Translations under genes and position numbers: made by a program | In this document: positions 1-11,806 of the stretch, piece after piece | How the letters are laid out: every line of letters begins with the position of its first letter | Position numbering within the stretch: the first letter of the stretch is position 1 | NCBI RefSeq assembly: GCF_033118175.1 | Contig: NC_083710.1 | Span: 45,229,501-45,293,500 of the forward strand | Source: Dama dama | Taxonomy: Eukaryota; Chordata; Mammalia; Artiodactyla; Cervidae | DNA length: 64,000 nt | Reading direction: 5' to 3' | Notes under the pieces: generated by a model | Databases searched by the model: none | What the model was told of the DNA's origin: nothing | What the model saw: the letters and a program-made list of their open reading frames with translations, nothing else

Positions 1-30
1 CATACTGAGCAACTGAACTAAACTGAACTG
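1..30 (+). mobile_element. BovB LINE, extreme 3' end, cut by window start
   Basis: The first bases read through the terminal 'actgagcaactgaact' motif and the repeated 'ctgaa' pentamers that end sense-oriented BovB copies elsewhere in this window. Only the tail is inside the window, so nothing can be said about its length or age. A Bov-A type SINE has a related end and is the alternative. Confidence 0.55.
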
Positions 31-1655
31 CTTACATTATTCCATCTTCTCTTTGTTTAGTTTATGGATGGTATGTTTTTCCTTATTCCTTTGCATTCAT
101 TTTCTATGAATCTTTATATTTAAAGTGTAGTTATGTTTCTAATAGTGTATATTTGTTTTCTTGCTTTTTTCATTTATCTTTTGCTTGAACTATATTGGCC
201 AATTTTTGTTTAATGAAATTATCAATAAACTCATGTTTACCTTTATCATTTTTCAGTTTTATTTTTATATAGATGTCTTTATATTTCTTTTGTCTTCCTT
301 GTTGCCTAATATTGTGTTAAATATTATTTCCCTATTTTTTGAATTTGCTCTAAGTATTTAAACTTACATTACTGACTAACTAAAGTCTAGTATAAATTCA
401 TCCCTATACTGCTTCATGGATAATGAGAGGAATGTTAAACCCATTAAATCTATTTATTTCCCATCCACTTATGTTTTTCCCAGGTGTTATTAATATTATG
501 CATTTTAATTCTCATTTTGGGAGTATTTAATCATATGTTGAAAACACCTATTGAATCTTAACGGTCATTTATTATGTTTTCTGGTTCAATAATTCCTTTC
601 TCTGGTTCCATTTCCCCCCTCCTTCTTCTTATAGTTCTCTGCTGAATTTTCAGTTTGAAACATACTTTCTAACACTCATAAACAAGTCATTCTAACAACC
701 TTTTAATGTCTCAGATTTTTGCATCTCCAGTGGGTCTTACTCTATTTTCTAATTTTCTTTTGTAGCCCATTTGATTTTGTCTCCTGATAATATTTTAATA
801 AATATTGAGTGATGTGTGCTAAAAATTAGAAAGAAACTTTAAAATTTGCTATAATAATATTTTCCTTCAATATAGTAGCTCTCAAAATTCAATCTGAGAT
901 TGTGCTTATTCAAAGCTAATTTTTAAATCTTTGCAGGGTTTTTCTATTTTTGGATTCCTTTTACTTATAAGTCGTTGCCTTTTATGATTTCATTAGAAAG
1001 ACTTAATATTTATAACTCTCCTCAGTTTTGGTAGACACCCGTATATTCCTAACTCCATTAGACTGCAAAAAATTTGACTATCCAACTTCTTGACCAATAA
1101 TTTGATTTGTACTTTCAATCCAATCAGACATTCTGATATATGTGGGTGAGTTTCAACCTTTGTAAAGCCCAGTATTTTTTCAGTTGAAATTTATTCTTGG
1201 GGAGGAGCCTTTTAAGATTCAGATTGAAACTACTGGGTGTTTAACATGACTCCTTCATATTTGAAAGTCTTGGACCCTATTTTTTGTCTTCCTAATCCTA
1301 TAGGACAATCTGATCATTTTTTTTTACTGAATTTTGCTCACTATAGAATTAAGAATTTTAAACACAACTTCGAAAAGTTCAAAGGAAAACTTAAAACTTT
1401 ATCTGTGAGAACTTCAAAACTATACTTTCATAAGTAGGACACACGATTTTGTTTGAACAACCCACTGAAAGTTTAAATAGTTGCTTTAAAACCACCCACT
1501 CTCTATACTGCAAACAAACTTCTCCTCCCCATCTGCTTACATTTGAATTAATATGATGCTATTCTCTGCCTGCCTACATACCTATACTCAGAATTTAAAA
1601 AATGGTATAACCTGAGATTTTAAGAAGCAAGAGAGAATAGAAAGAGAATAGAAAT
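31..1655. other. Unassigned AT-rich sequence, no gene
   Basis: The stretch is AT-rich and full of stop codons in all frames. The only open frames are about 66 codons long and hydrophobic (161-361, 1237-1437), with no motif. Parts near 700-960 have the T-rich look of an old antisense L1 3' region, but I cannot align them well enough to claim it. Confidence 0.4.
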
Positions 1656-1666
1656 AGATATGTATG

Positions 1667-1697
<31 letters not shown>

Positions 1698-1717
1698 ATA
1701 CACACACACACATACAC
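1656..1717. repeat. Compound microsatellite (TATG/TA)n(TG)n(CA)n
   Basis: An alternating TA tract passes into TG repeats and then, through a central GTATAC, into CA repeats. The TG and CA halves are complementary, so 1685-1712 is a perfect 28-base palindrome. Such tracts can adopt Z-DNA or cruciform forms. That behaviour is general knowledge, not something shown here. Confidence 0.9.
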
Positions 1718-2491
1718 TTTTCTTTCCCTTTCATTTATTTCTTGTTTTTTATCTTTTTAAAATTTTTTTTTTCTTTTTTTCTTTCTTGTTTTTTAAAAAT
1801 AACCTTGTAACATCTCACAGGGTGCTTTGTTCCTATTTATATTTGTGCCTAAATATATGCATATTTGTGTATAAGTGTGTGTGTTCCACTTACCATTATG
1901 TTTAAGTAGATCTTTAACCTGGTTTTCTGAGGAACTTATTTTTCACTTCCTTATCTATTTTATAATGCTTTCATTTTATTCTTGCATTGTATACAGCTTT
2001 AATCAGGTCACTCCAATGATGAACATTGTTTAAAACTGCTTTTTCTTTATAAAGAATAATATTCAGGATTCTTAGATAATCATTCAAAGCTGACTTATCT
2101 TTTCAATTTTATTTCTCAGAGTTCTTCAGAATATTTACTGGTAAAATGGCACAACGAATCAATATTTTCAACTGATATTTGAAACTCATGGGATCTAGTA
2201 CTTTATTGGACTGCATTTATAAAAATATCTTTATCAACACTTTCATCATTTTTTCTTTCAAATAAATATTTTGTATCCATAACATATTTCTCTATATGTT
2301 TTTTATAATTCCCTTCTATCTCACTGTATGGTTATTTGTGTATCTTATCTCTTTAACTAATCTCTGTATTCTCCACATAGCAACTTTTTATTTGATTAAT
2401 ACTTGTTTGCTCACATCACTCAACATAGTGCCTTAAATCTTGCCGGCTTATAAAACAATTTGTTGTTGTAAACAAATAAAACAATTGTATT
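1718..2491. other. Unassigned AT-rich sequence, no gene
   Basis: A T-rich segment (about 1735-1795) is followed by AT-rich sequence without repeats that I recognise and without open frames of note. The frame at 1660-1905 is only translated microsatellite and T-tract. Confidence 0.5.
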
Positions 2492-2502
2492 GGTTTTCCA
2501 TT

Positions 2503-2836
2503 CAGTTCAGTTCAGTTCAGTCGCTCAGTTGTGTCCGACTCTTTGCGACCCTATGAATCGCAGCACACCAGGCCTCCCTGTCCATCACCAACTCCCAGAG
2601 TTTACTCAAACCCATGCCCATCGAGTCGGTGATGCCATCTAGCCATCTCATCTTCTGTCGTCCCCTTCTCCTCCTGCCCCCAATCCCTCCCAGCATCAGG
2701 GTCTTTTCCAATGAGTCAACTCTTCGCATGAGGTGGCCAGCATATTGGAGTTTCAGCTTAAGCATCAGTCCTTCCAATGAACACCCAGGACTGATCTCCT
2801 TTAGGATGGACTGGTTGGATCTCCTTGCAGTCCAAG
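2503..2836 (-). mobile_element. BovB LINE, 5'-truncated insertion with target duplication
   Basis: This is the reverse complement of the BovB 3' end. It begins with four 'ttcag' pentamers and runs to the 'ccttgcagtccaaggg' segment. An 11-base direct repeat, ggttttccatt, lies immediately on each side (2492-2502 and 2837-2847), so the insertion boundaries are exact. The 334 bases encode only the C-terminal part of the ORF on the minus strand (open from 2867 to 2517). Close match to the other good copies and a perfect duplication suggest a relatively young insertion. BovB moves by target-primed reverse transcription, and 5' truncation is typical. Confidence 0.9.
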
Positions 2837-2879
2837 GGTTTTCCATTACTAAGTAATAAATTACCAAAAACTTAAAACA

Positions 2880-3235
2880 CTATTACTCATTATTTAATAG
2901 TTTTATAAGTCAGAAATTCCAAGCAAGTTCAGCTGACTTTTTGTTTAGTGCTCCACGAGGCTGAAACCAAGATGTTGCCTGGGCTGGGATTTTATGTAGA
3001 ATCTCTGGAGTAAAATATGTGTACAAGATCATCAGAAGGTTGGCAAAATTTGTTTCCAAGATGCTACAGGACTTAGCTCCACGTTTTCTTGTTGGCTCTC
3101 ATCCATGGCCTACTCTCAGTTTCTAGAAGCTGCTGAAAATCTTTGTCATATGCCCCTCTCCCAACTCCAGTCTTCAAGCCAGCACAATATGTCAAATCTT
3201 CCTCAAGTTTAATTTGAGACTTCAATTACATCTGC
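2880..3235 (-). mobile_element. MaLR-type LTR (MLT1-like), old
   Basis: In antisense, scattered blocks match my recollection of MLT1 LTRs: 'aggctgaaaccaagatgttg', 'cagtttctagaagctgctg' and 'cttcaagccagcacaatat', ending near 'tcaattacatctgcaaaag'. Divergence is high, as expected for a repeat shared by all placental mammals. The family is probable, the subfamily is not determined and the ends are approximate. Confidence 0.5.
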
Positions 3236-3714
3236 AAAAGAATCAGGGAACTGAACTCTTAGTAGGTATAATCTGTAGAATATGTCAATTTCAATGAATA
3301 AAAAATAATTCTCACCATTATGTATCACATTCAAAATGTTCAATACTGTATTATAGAGGATTTTCTGCATTGAATTTTAGGAAAATTTTAGGCAGCATTT
3401 TTGTGATTCTTTTTATAATATTTTTAATTGTCCAAATTCAGTCTCTGTCTATTAGAGCTGTATCTTATTCTGTGAGTACCGAAGTGTTTTATTCAGCAAG
3501 ACTTTTTAAAGTATTTTACTCATGAACTACTAGTAATTAATTCTAAATAATTTTTAACTTGTTACAGAATGCATTTATAGGAAATAACACAAATGTTACT
3601 GCAGGGTGCAAGATGTGTTAGGTATCTCTCTATAAGGTGTTAGAAGTAGAATATGATTATAAAAATATTCATAGAATTGCATTAAGTACTGTTAGATATA
3701 GTACATGCTAGATT
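3236..3714. other. Unassigned AT-rich sequence, no gene
   Basis: I see no open frame of note and no repeat family that I recognise between the MaLR fragment and the MIR. Confidence 0.5.
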
Positions 3715-3890
3715 CTTTGAACAAAGCTTTAAAGAAAGTGCATTATTTTCCTTGTAAATAGATGACATATTGTAATAGATGGTATTTAATTGTCCAAAGA
3801 CATATTATAGGTAAGTGCAACAGTTAGGAGTTGGAAACTGATTCTTATTTTGCATTCAGTGTTCTTTCTACTGAATAACAACTATGAGGT
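3715..3890 (-). mobile_element. MIR SINE, degraded
   Basis: The antisense MIR core can be followed: 'ttgtccaaagacatattata' corresponds to the 'cccaaggtcacacagct' block. Later 'ttggaaactgattctt' and 'gtgttctttctactg' match the tRNA-like half. MIRs are ancient, and the divergence here fits. The ends are approximate. Confidence 0.5.
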
Positions 3891-4221
3891 ATCATTTCTT
3901 AAACGTATAAACTTATGTGACACAAGCAGCTTCACTTCTTTGTAGGCAATGTCCCCAAGGCATGTGCTTTGGGTTAAATTTTCAATGGAATAGCGGCTAT
4001 TTTAGTACACTTTCATCATTTTTTCAGTTAAAATTACCTTAAAGTTATTAAATATATTTTTTGCCACATATTTTATGTTAAATTTTACATTTTTAAAGCT
4101 TAAAGTGTTACTTCCAGTGAAATATTAGGGGATAGATGAAAGAACAATTTCATTTTAATTAAGAAGATCTTCAGAATAAACTTAGCTTTTAAAGAGAAAA
4201 CCATTTTTAGGTCACTAAAGG

Positions 4222-4482
4222 ATTGATGCTGAAGCTGAAACTCCAATACTTTGGCCACCTGATGAGAAGAACTGACTCATTGGAAAAGACCCTGATGCTG
4301 AGAAAGATTGAAGACAGGAGGAGAAGGGGACAACAGAGTGAGATGGTTGGATGGCATCACTGACTCGATGGACATGAGTTTGAGTAAGCTCTGGGAGTTG
4401 GTGGTGGACAGGGAAGACTGGCGTGCTGCAGTCCATGGGGTTGCAAAGAGTTGGACCCGACTGAGAGACTGAACTGAACTGA
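4222..4482 (+). mobile_element. BovB LINE 3' end, 5'-truncated
   Basis: Sense BovB from 'gctgaagctgaaactccaat' through 'gatggttggatggcatcac' to the 'ctgaactgaactgaa' terminus. Only about 260 bases remain, covering the end of the ORF and the short 3' tail. No clear target duplication was found. The minus-strand frames at 4215-4498 are shadows of this element. Confidence 0.88.
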
Positions 4483-6216
4483 AATATGCATAATACAAAA
4501 TACTAAGGACACTAAATGAATATACAGTTTCATATTCTTCAGTATGTCTAAACTTTCTTTACAATTTTTTTTGGTACTTAAATGATTTATGGTTTAATCT
4601 TTATACCAGCTAGAAATCTTACAGCAAGGAAAGATCTAATTTATTGCAAACATTTCTTACTTTCTCCAATATTTACTGTTAATTATTTTATATCTCCTTT
4701 AATGTCTTTGTACCCAAAAGTTTCTACTATATTTGAGAGTAATTTTAGTTTTCTAGCAGTATCCAAGTTTTATCTTCTGGTCATTGTTTTCTCCTTGTTT
4801 TCCTAGTCAACCGTAACACTAACTAGGTGCATTCTCAGAACACATCTCCCCAGTGACATTAGTGATTATAGATTTTTTTTTTTCTTTTTCTTTAGTAAAG
4901 TACAGGCATTTCTGCACAACAGCTAAATAAATACAAAGGCCTTTTTGAAAAGCAATGCAACTTATCTCCTGAGGTTTCACACTAGTCACTGACATGAGAC
5001 TTTTCTCTGCTATATACTGCTACTTCTACATGGACCAAGGAGAATTGAAAAAGAGAAAAATAGCACAAAAACACACAAAAGCTCACTTTTATGATATGAA
5101 ACATATTGATACAATATATATTATTTGAAAACAAATGCATTTTCAATATTTGGGGCACTTATCTATATGTATGTTTTAAATATATTAAATCATATAATAA
5201 ACGCTTTAGACCAGCATCATGAGGACAGAATCAATGCACTATTTCAATTGACTGTAAATCCTTAAGGTGACATTTAAACATCTAGTTTTATAATTAAATG
5301 TATAAGGTTGATCAGCCCTTATGAAAAATTCTCTCTCTCACCTTAAGGTGGAAAAATTACCTTATTCATATTCATCAGTTCAAAGAACATTGTCCAGTAT
5401 CAACATCGGTCCTTATAAGTTCCTGTTTTGGTTTCACTGTTTATGTTTACATGTCATTTTATCCATGTATCACATTCACATTCTCCACTTCAGTAGCAAA
5501 CTTTGATTGAATGTGCTTTTCCAACATGTGTATTTTTATTTGTTTGTATAAATATTTAAACTGATTAGATTTTATTAAGAAATATATGTGGGTCTATATA
5601 TACATACATATGCATATATAAGTTTGTGTACAGTGCTTTGCTGGTAAGAAAAAGAAAAAGACTAGTTGCTATGCTCTTTGGTTTCTATAGAATAGATAAG
5701 CCCAGTACAGCTGAGTTCAAACTACTAACATGATGTCACAGAACACAGAGTTAGTTAACAAAGTGCAATAGCAACAAGTTGTATATAGTATTTTAATCAT
5801 ACTGATATGATAGATATAAATAAATGTCTCAAAAGCAGAAACAATAGTAAGGTGTTGTGGAATAATTAGGTAAAAATGAGATTTGAATCATTATTTGCTC
5901 CAACTATCCAACTATTTGGCCAGTACTTGCTGTGCTATTTACAAGATGTCTAAACTTGAGTCATTTTATTGTCCTGGACATTTTTTTGTGTGCATTTCAT
6001 AAATAATAGTATCTATCAACATGAAATTACTTGTGTAGAAATATAATGCATTGTTCCAGAATTAATGTCAGATTATATAACCATACATATATGCTATATA
6101 TATGTATATATATCTATATAAACTAGACATAAGAGCGTGACCTACTATGCCTCCAAATTTCTGCCTAATGTAGAGTTTCCCATGGGAAGTCCTTGATGGT
6201 CTTGCTTTGTAGCATT
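4483..6216. other. Unassigned AT-rich sequence, no gene
   Basis: The interval is AT-rich, with poly-T (4870-4885), short TA runs (5590-5625, 6080-6120) and only brief open frames (4582-4806 and 5321-5506, both under 75 codons). I recognise no repeat family or coding motif in it. Confidence 0.5.
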
Positions 6217-6762
6217 TGCTGTTGTTCAGTTGCTAAGTTGTGTCTGGCTCTTTGCACCCCCATGGATTGGAGCACACCAGGCTTCTCAGTCCTCCACTAT
6301 ATCCTGGTGTTTGCTCAAATTCATGCACATTGAGTCAGTGATGCTATATATCCATCTCATCTTCTGCTGTCCCCTTCTCCTTTTGCTTTCAATTTTTCCC
6401 AGCCTCAGGGTCTTTTCCAATGGGTTGGCTCTTTGCATCAAGTGGCCAAAGTATTGGAGCTTCAGCTTCAAAATCAGTTCATCAATGAATATTTAGAGTT
6501 GATTTCCTTTAGCATTGACTGGTTTGATTTCCTTGCTGTCCAAGGGACTCTCAAGAGTCTTCTCCTACACCACAATTTGAAAGCATGAATTCTCTAATGC
6601 TCAGCTTTCTTTATGGTCCAACTCTCACATCTGTACATGATTACTACAAAAAACATAACTTTGACTATACAGTCTTTTGTCAGCAAAGTGATGTCTTTGC
6701 TTTTTAATATGCTGTCTAGGTTTGTCATAGCTTTCCTTTCAAGGAGTAGGCATCTTTTAACT
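6217..6762 (-). mobile_element. BovB LINE, 5'-truncated
   Basis: Antisense BovB starting with 'tgttgttcagttgctaag' and running past 'aatatgctgtctaggtttg' to 'ggagtaggcatcttttaa'. It covers the last ~545 bases of the element. It is more diverged than the copy at 2503, with many transitions and several stops in the coding frame. No target duplication was seen. Confidence 0.85.
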
Positions 6763-7124
6763 TAAAAATATGGTTTATAGCGTATGTGCCTTTATTTTGG
6801 CTGGTACTGTTAGTTCTGGCTCGGGAATGTAAATGGAACCAGTACCTTCTCTTAAGCAGGATTATGAACTGTGAAATAACTAGAGAATAAGGTATTTATC
6901 AGCCAGAACTAGAGCACAACAGATGCATACTAAAGTCAGGTAAGTAATATGGTCGATTAATGATCATAGCAATCCCAGTTTAAGAGAAGGATAAAAATCT
7001 GAACAGGCAGAGCCTATGACTTACACTTATATATAGAGTTGCTATGATATGAGTAATAGATTTTTTCAGAGCTGCCAGGCTCTCTTTCTTCACCTCTGTT
7101 GCTGTCCACTGCAGCCTGCCTGAG
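6763..7124. other. Unassigned spacer between BovB copies
   Basis: About 360 bases without open frames or recognised repeats. The last 60 bases (from about 7062) contain C/T-rich sequence that may be badly eroded BovB, but I could not align it. Confidence 0.4.
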
Positions 7125-7397
7125 ATGGTCTCTGCCCTCAGTCTTTCTTAGCATCGGGGTCTTTTCCAGTGAGTCAGCTCTTTGCATCAGGTGGCCAAAG
7201 TATTGGAGCTTCAGCTTCAGCATCAGTTCTTCCAATAAATATTCAGAGTTTATTTCATTTAGGATTGACTGGTTTGATCTCCTGCAGTCCAAGGGACTCT
7301 CAATGGTCTTCTATAGCACCACAATTCACAAGTATCAATTCTTTGGCATTCAGCCTTCTTTATGGTCCAGCTCTCACATCCATACATGACTACTGAA
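7125..7397 (-). mobile_element. BovB LINE fragment
   Basis: Antisense BovB from 'ctgccctcagtctttct' through 'gtggccaaagtattggagct' to 'catccatacatgactactg'. The usual 3' terminal ~120 bases of BovB are missing at the left edge, so this copy lost its 3' end as well as its 5' part. The cause is a later deletion or rearrangement, since 3' loss is not produced by ordinary insertion. Confidence 0.8.
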
Positions 7398-7780
7398 TGT
7401 GTCAGTTTATTCCTAGTCTAATTTAGGTCAATGGGATGTGATATGTGTTATCTGGTGACTTCAGAGAAGGAAGCTCACTGTCTTTCCTCAGGTAGATGTA
7501 AATGCCAACTCTTCTGCCATCAGTAGTCTTCATGAAACACTAAGAAAGGTAATCATCAAATGATAATGATGATCTTATGGCAGAAGTCACAAGAGGTGAT
7601 GAAAAAAGTCTAACAAATTCATTTGCTGACATTGGTAACATAGTGTGAACTTATAAGTGACAGGAATAAAGATAAATATGTATATGTTTAAGCTAAAAAT
7701 GTATTCAATTTGAATAAATAAGATGCATTTGAAAACTTCAACATATGTAGTAGTCAGTTCAACTCTATATCTTCTAGGTG

Positions 7781-7842
<62 letters not shown>

Positions 7843-8084
7843 CACACATATATGTATGTATATATTTGGGACAATCAGGCAAAAAGAATAAACATTCAAA
7901 GAAATCTAACTTGGAAATTAGCAAAATTCTAATATATAAGATTGGAAAGCCATTGGTTTCAATTTCCTCCTCTTATTAGTTTTCTCTGAAAATTCGTACT
8001 TGACTTTTTCCTTTCCTTTTATTCCTGTGAGAGCACCAGTTCTATTTCTTAGCACAGTTCAATCACACACGGCATTATTATCCA
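7398..8084. other. Unassigned sequence with embedded microsatellite
   Basis: I recognise no gene or repeat family here apart from the TA/TG tract at 7779-7866, which is listed separately. Confidence 0.45.
7779..7866. repeat. Compound microsatellite (TA)n(TG)n(CA)n(TA)n
   Basis: About 28 bases of TA are followed by about 32 bases of TG, a short TATACACACA turn and more TA. Translated in either direction it gives the Tyr-Ile and Cys-Val runs seen as false reading frames. Likely polymorphic in length. Confidence 0.92.
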
Positions 8085-8375
8085 TTATTGTTTCATGTTA
8101 TTCATAGATCCTCAGACATTATTCATCTTGTAATTGAAAGTTTGTACCCTTTTATCAGACTCTCATTATTTCTACATAGCCCTCAGTCTCTGGTAACCAT
8201 CATTCTATTCTCTGATCCTATAAGTTCAACTCTTTTTATTCTATCTACAAGTGATAGCATGGAATATTTTTCTTTCTCTATCTGGCTTATTTCACTCAGC
8301 CTAATTCCCTCCTGTTTCATCCTTGTTGTCACAAATGGTAGGATATCCTTCTTTTTGAAAGTAGAGTAATATTCC

Positions 8376-8378
<3 letters not shown>

Positions 8379-8416
<38 letters not shown>
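8379..8416. repeat. (TG)n microsatellite
   Basis: About 19 uninterrupted TG units lie inside the L1 fragment, where related copies have a short 'ttgtgtgt' seed. It probably expanded after the insertion. Confidence 0.92.
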
Positions 8417-8417
<1 letters not shown>

Positions 8418-8731
8418 CCACATTTTCTTTATACAATCATCTTTTAACAGACATAACAGACATTCTGGTTGTTTCCATACCTTGGCTGTTATGAATAGTA
8501 CTGCAATAAACAGTGTAGTATAGCTATCTCTTCAAGAAAGTGGTTTTAATTTCCTTTTGATATATATGGATAAATTGCATTGCTGAATCTTATAGAAATT
8601 CTACTTTTAATTTTTTTGGGAAACTTCCTATTGCTGTATGACCATGCTGTATGAGCAATTTAACATACTGTTGAGTTTGGTGTGCCAATATTTTGTTGAG
8701 GATTTTGCATCGTATTCATTGGCCTGTAATT

Positions 8732-8763
8732 TTCTTCCTTCCTTCCTTCCTTCCTTTCTTTCT
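8732..8763. repeat. (CTTC)n short tandem repeat
   Basis: Five to six CTTC units and degenerate CTTT units lie at the 3' edge of the L1 segment. Confidence 0.85.
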
Positions 8764-8785
8764 ATGTTTTTATATATCTTTAACT

Positions 8786-9702
8786 TTGAGTACGTCAAGG
8801 CTGTATATTGTCACCCTGCTTATTTAACTTATATGCTTATTTAACTTAACATCATGAGAAATGCTGGGCTGGAAGAAGCACAAACTGGAATCAAGATTGC
8901 CAGGAGAAACATCAATAACCTCAGATATGCAGATGACACCACCCTTATGGCAAAGAGTGAAGAGGAGCTAAAAAGCCTCTTGATGAAAGTGAAAGAGGAG
9001 AGCAAAAAAGTTGGTGTAAAGCTTAACATTCAGAAAACTAAGATCATAGCATCTGGTCCCATCACCTCATGGGAAATAGATGGGGAGACAGTGGAAACAG
9101 TGTCAGACTTTATTTTTGGGGGCTCCAAAATCACTGCAGATGGTGACTGAAGCCATGAAATTAAAGGACACTTACTCCTTGGAAGGAAAGTTATGACCAA
9201 CCTAGATAGCATATTAAAAAGCAGAGATATTACTTTGCCAACAAAGGTCCGTCTGGTCAAGGCTATGGTTTTCCCAGTGATCATGTATGGATGTGAGAGT
9301 TGGACTGTGAAGAAAATGGAGCGCAGAAAAATTGATGCTTTTGAACTGTGGTGTTGGAGAAGACTCTTGAGAGTCCCTTGGACTGCAAGGAGATACAACC
9401 AGTCCATCCTAAAGGAGATCAGTCCTGGGTGTTCATTGGAAGGACTGATGCTGAAGCTGAAACTTCAATACTTTGGCCACCTCATGCGAAGAGTTGACTC
9501 ATTGGAAAAGACCCTGATGCTGGGAGGGATTGGGGGCAGGAGGAGAAGGGGGCGACAGAGAATGAGATGGCTGGATGGCATCACCGACACGATGGACATG
9601 AGTTTGAGTAGGCTCTGGGCGTTGGTAATGGACAGGGGAGCCTGGCATGCTTCAGTCCATGGTGTCGCAATGAATCAGACTCAGTGACTTAGCTGAACTG
9701 AG
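8786..9702 (+). mobile_element. BovB LINE with partial reverse transcriptase ORF
   Basis: Sense BovB from 'gagtacgtcaaggctgtat' to the 'agctgaactgagg' end, about 917 bases. The RT catalytic motif is intact as YADDT in 8854-9150, followed by the expected 'NIQKTKII' and 'SKITADGD' segments. A TGA then stops the frame at 9148-9150, and the remaining C-terminal coding sequence is open in the same frame class at 9193-9687. Upstream endonuclease and early RT domains are absent because of 5' truncation. It cannot encode a working enzyme. It splits an older antisense L1. An imperfect 15-base tandem repeat ('gcttatttaactta') sits at 8818-8847. Confidence 0.9.
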
Positions 9703-10470
9703 GAATTTTGCCTATATTTCTAATTTATCTGATTTTTTGTCATATATTTTGTTCACATAGTTTCTTATGACTCAATATTTCTGTTGTGATTTAAAATATC
9801 TCCTCTTTCATTTCTGATTTTATTTGAAACCTCTCTCTCTCTCTCTTTTTATTTTTTTTTGTCTTGTTTAAGGTTTTCAAGTTTATCCCTTCAAAGAGAC
9901 AGCTTAGTTTCACTGATTTTTTTAAAGTCTATTTGATTTATTTCTGCTCTGTTCTTTGATATTTCTTTTTCTATTATATTGAGTTGTAAAGATAGGTCAC
10001 TTATTTGAGAGTTTTCTTTTATTCAATGTAAGCATTCTTTACTATAAACTTCCATCTTAAAACTATTTTTGCTGTATTCTGTAAGCTTAGGATGCTTTTT
10101 TTTTTTAAGTTATCCTTTTAATTATTCTTTGACCTATTGGTTTTCAGGAGCACATATTTAATCTCTACACATTTGTGAACTTTTCTGCTTTCTTCTTATA
10201 ATTTATTTCTTTTTTCTCTTATTGTCGTTAGAACAAATTCTTGAAATGATTTCAGTCTTTTGAAATTTATTAAGATATTTTTCTGCACTAGCATAATGAT
10301 ATATTTTGGACTCTATTCAAGTGCTTTTGAGGAGATGTATTCTGATGCTGTTCTATGGAAAGTATACACTTGTTTGTTAGGTTGAGTACATGTTGGATTG
10401 TTTAATTCTATGCTGTGGATGCTATTTATGACAAGAGTGTGTCTCAACCTTTCCTACCCATTTGGATATG
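9703..10470 (-). mobile_element. Old L1 LINE, ORF2 middle part, antisense
   Basis: Antisense L1 ORF2 phrases are visible, such as 'tttatttctgctctgttctt', 'actataaacttccatctta' and 'tgatttcagtcttttgaaat', ending near 'tttaattctatgctgtgga'. This fits a continuation of the L1 at 8085-8785 on the other side of the BovB. No open frame survives on the minus strand. Confidence 0.65.
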
Positions 10471-10820
10471 GATAGTTTCTGAATGCTAAGTCTGAGAGAA
10501 GGTCTGACGATGTAGGTGACAGGTACACAGAATGTTTTACTTTAGACTGTGGTAAGGGAACGGTGTACCAGGCTGTCATCTTCTCCATGAGTCCTTCCTT
10601 TCCCTCACACTGTAAAATAAAATAATGAAATTGCCACAGGTTTCCATATATGATTTTAGGGATAAGAGAAGAATCATATTGAAGGATATGCCCTTTCTTA
10701 AGAGAAATTTTTTAATCTGGTAACTGCCTCAGAATCAAAATAACAAAAGCTGCAGTGTTGTATGGCCATGGGTTTTTCCCATAATGATTTCAATATCAAA
10801 GCATCAGGAGACATTCTGAG
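10471..10820. other. Unassigned sequence, no gene
   Basis: About 350 bases of moderate AT content with no recognised repeat and no reading frame. Confidence 0.45.
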
Positions 10821-11185
10821 CTACTGCTATAAACTGAATGGTTATGTCTCTTCAAAATCATATGCTGAAGGACTAACACCAATGGGGTACTAATTAGAGA
10901 TGAGGCTTTTGGGAAGTGATTAGGTCATGAAGATGGGACCCTCACATAGAATTAGTACCTTTATAAAAGAGACCCTAGATAACTGCTCCTTCCACCATGT
11001 GAAGACACAATGAGAAAATGGTTGTGTATAAACTAGAAAGCATGCTCCTCCTCATTTGCACTGAATATGATGGTTCTTTTAATCTTGGACTTCTGGATCC
11101 TAGAGCTATGTCTACTATTAAGCCACTCAGATTATTGGTATATTTTTTGAGAGTAGCTTGAATGTACTGAGGAGACACAGAAAGC
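10821..11185 (+). mobile_element. MaLR-type solo LTR (MST/MLT1-like)
   Basis: Sense blocks match MaLR LTRs known from other mammals: 'tgaatggttatgtctcttc', 'gggaagtgattaggtcatga', 'cctttataaaagagacccta', 'ttccaccatgtgaagacaca', 'cttggacttctggatcctag' and 'ttaagccactcagatt'. No internal retroviral region flanks it, so it is a solo LTR. The subfamily is not certain. The open frame on the opposite strand (10975-11217) is a chance one. Confidence 0.7.
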
Positions 11186-11290
11186 CAGATATTTGTGGAA
11201 TGAGGTGATACAGCCATTTGTATAAGAGTTTGATGGAAGAGACAATAATGTAGGTGAAAGGTAAGATGAAGCAGTATGATTATCTATGCC
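11186..11290. other. Short unassigned spacer
   Basis: Non-repetitive looking sequence between the LTR and the BovB. Nothing was recognised. Confidence 0.4.
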
Positions 11291-11806
11291 ATCAGTTCAG
11301 TTCAGTTCAGTCGCTCAGTCGTGCCCGGCTGTTTGTGACCCCATGAACTACAGCATTCCAGGCCTCCCTGTCCATCAAAAACTCCCAGAGTTTACTCAAA
11401 TTCATGTCCATTGAGTTGGTGATGGTATCTAACCATCTCATCCTCTGTCATCCCCATCTCCCCCCGCCTTCAATCTTTCCCAGTATCAGGGTCTTGTCCA
11501 GTGAGTCAGCTCTTCGAATCAGGTGGCCAAAGTATTGGAGTTTTAGCTTCTGTATCAGTCCTTCCAATGAACACCCAGGGCTGGTATCCCTTTAGAATGG
11601 ACTTGTTGGATCTCCTTACAGTCCAAGGGACTCTCAAGAGTCTTCTCCAACACCACAGTTCAAAAGCATCAATTCTTCTTTGCTCAGCTTTCTTCACAGT
11701 CCAACTCTCACATCCATACATGACTACTGGAAAAAATGGTAGCCTTGACTAGATGGACCTTTGTTGACAAAGTAATGTTGCTGCTTTTTAATATGCTGTC
11801 TAGGTT
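11291..11806 (-). mobile_element. BovB LINE, 5'-truncated
   Basis: Antisense BovB from 'cagttcagttcagttcagtcg' to 'aatatgctgtctaggtt'. It covers the last ~515 bases of the element with moderate divergence. The minus-strand frame 11506-11721 is the matching C-terminal ORF piece. Confidence 0.88.

Larger units (their letters stand above)
8085..8785 (-). mobile_element. Old L1 LINE, 3' part, antisense
   Basis: The antisense L1 3' region is recognisable: 'catcattctattctctg', 'ttatttcactcagcctaa', 'tttccataccttggctgt' and, after an apparent internal deletion near 8640, the RT-region phrase 'attttgttgaggattttgca'. It is diverged enough to be an older mammalian L1M-type copy. A BovB interrupts it at 8786, and L1 sequence in the same orientation resumes at 9703. 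Confidence 0.7.

Noticed and set aside
1660..1905. Open frame with Tyr-Ile, Cys-Val and Phe runs
   Set aside because: It is translated TA/TG microsatellite and poly-T.
8854..9687. Two consecutive open frames with a YADDT motif, as a possible host reverse-transcriptase gene
   Set aside because: They are collinear with BovB on both sides, lack the endonuclease and early RT domains, and are separated by a stop. It is a 5'-truncated LINE.
10821..11185. A full endogenous retrovirus next to the MaLR LTR
   Set aside because: No second LTR, primer-binding site or gag/pol-like sequence is visible on either side.
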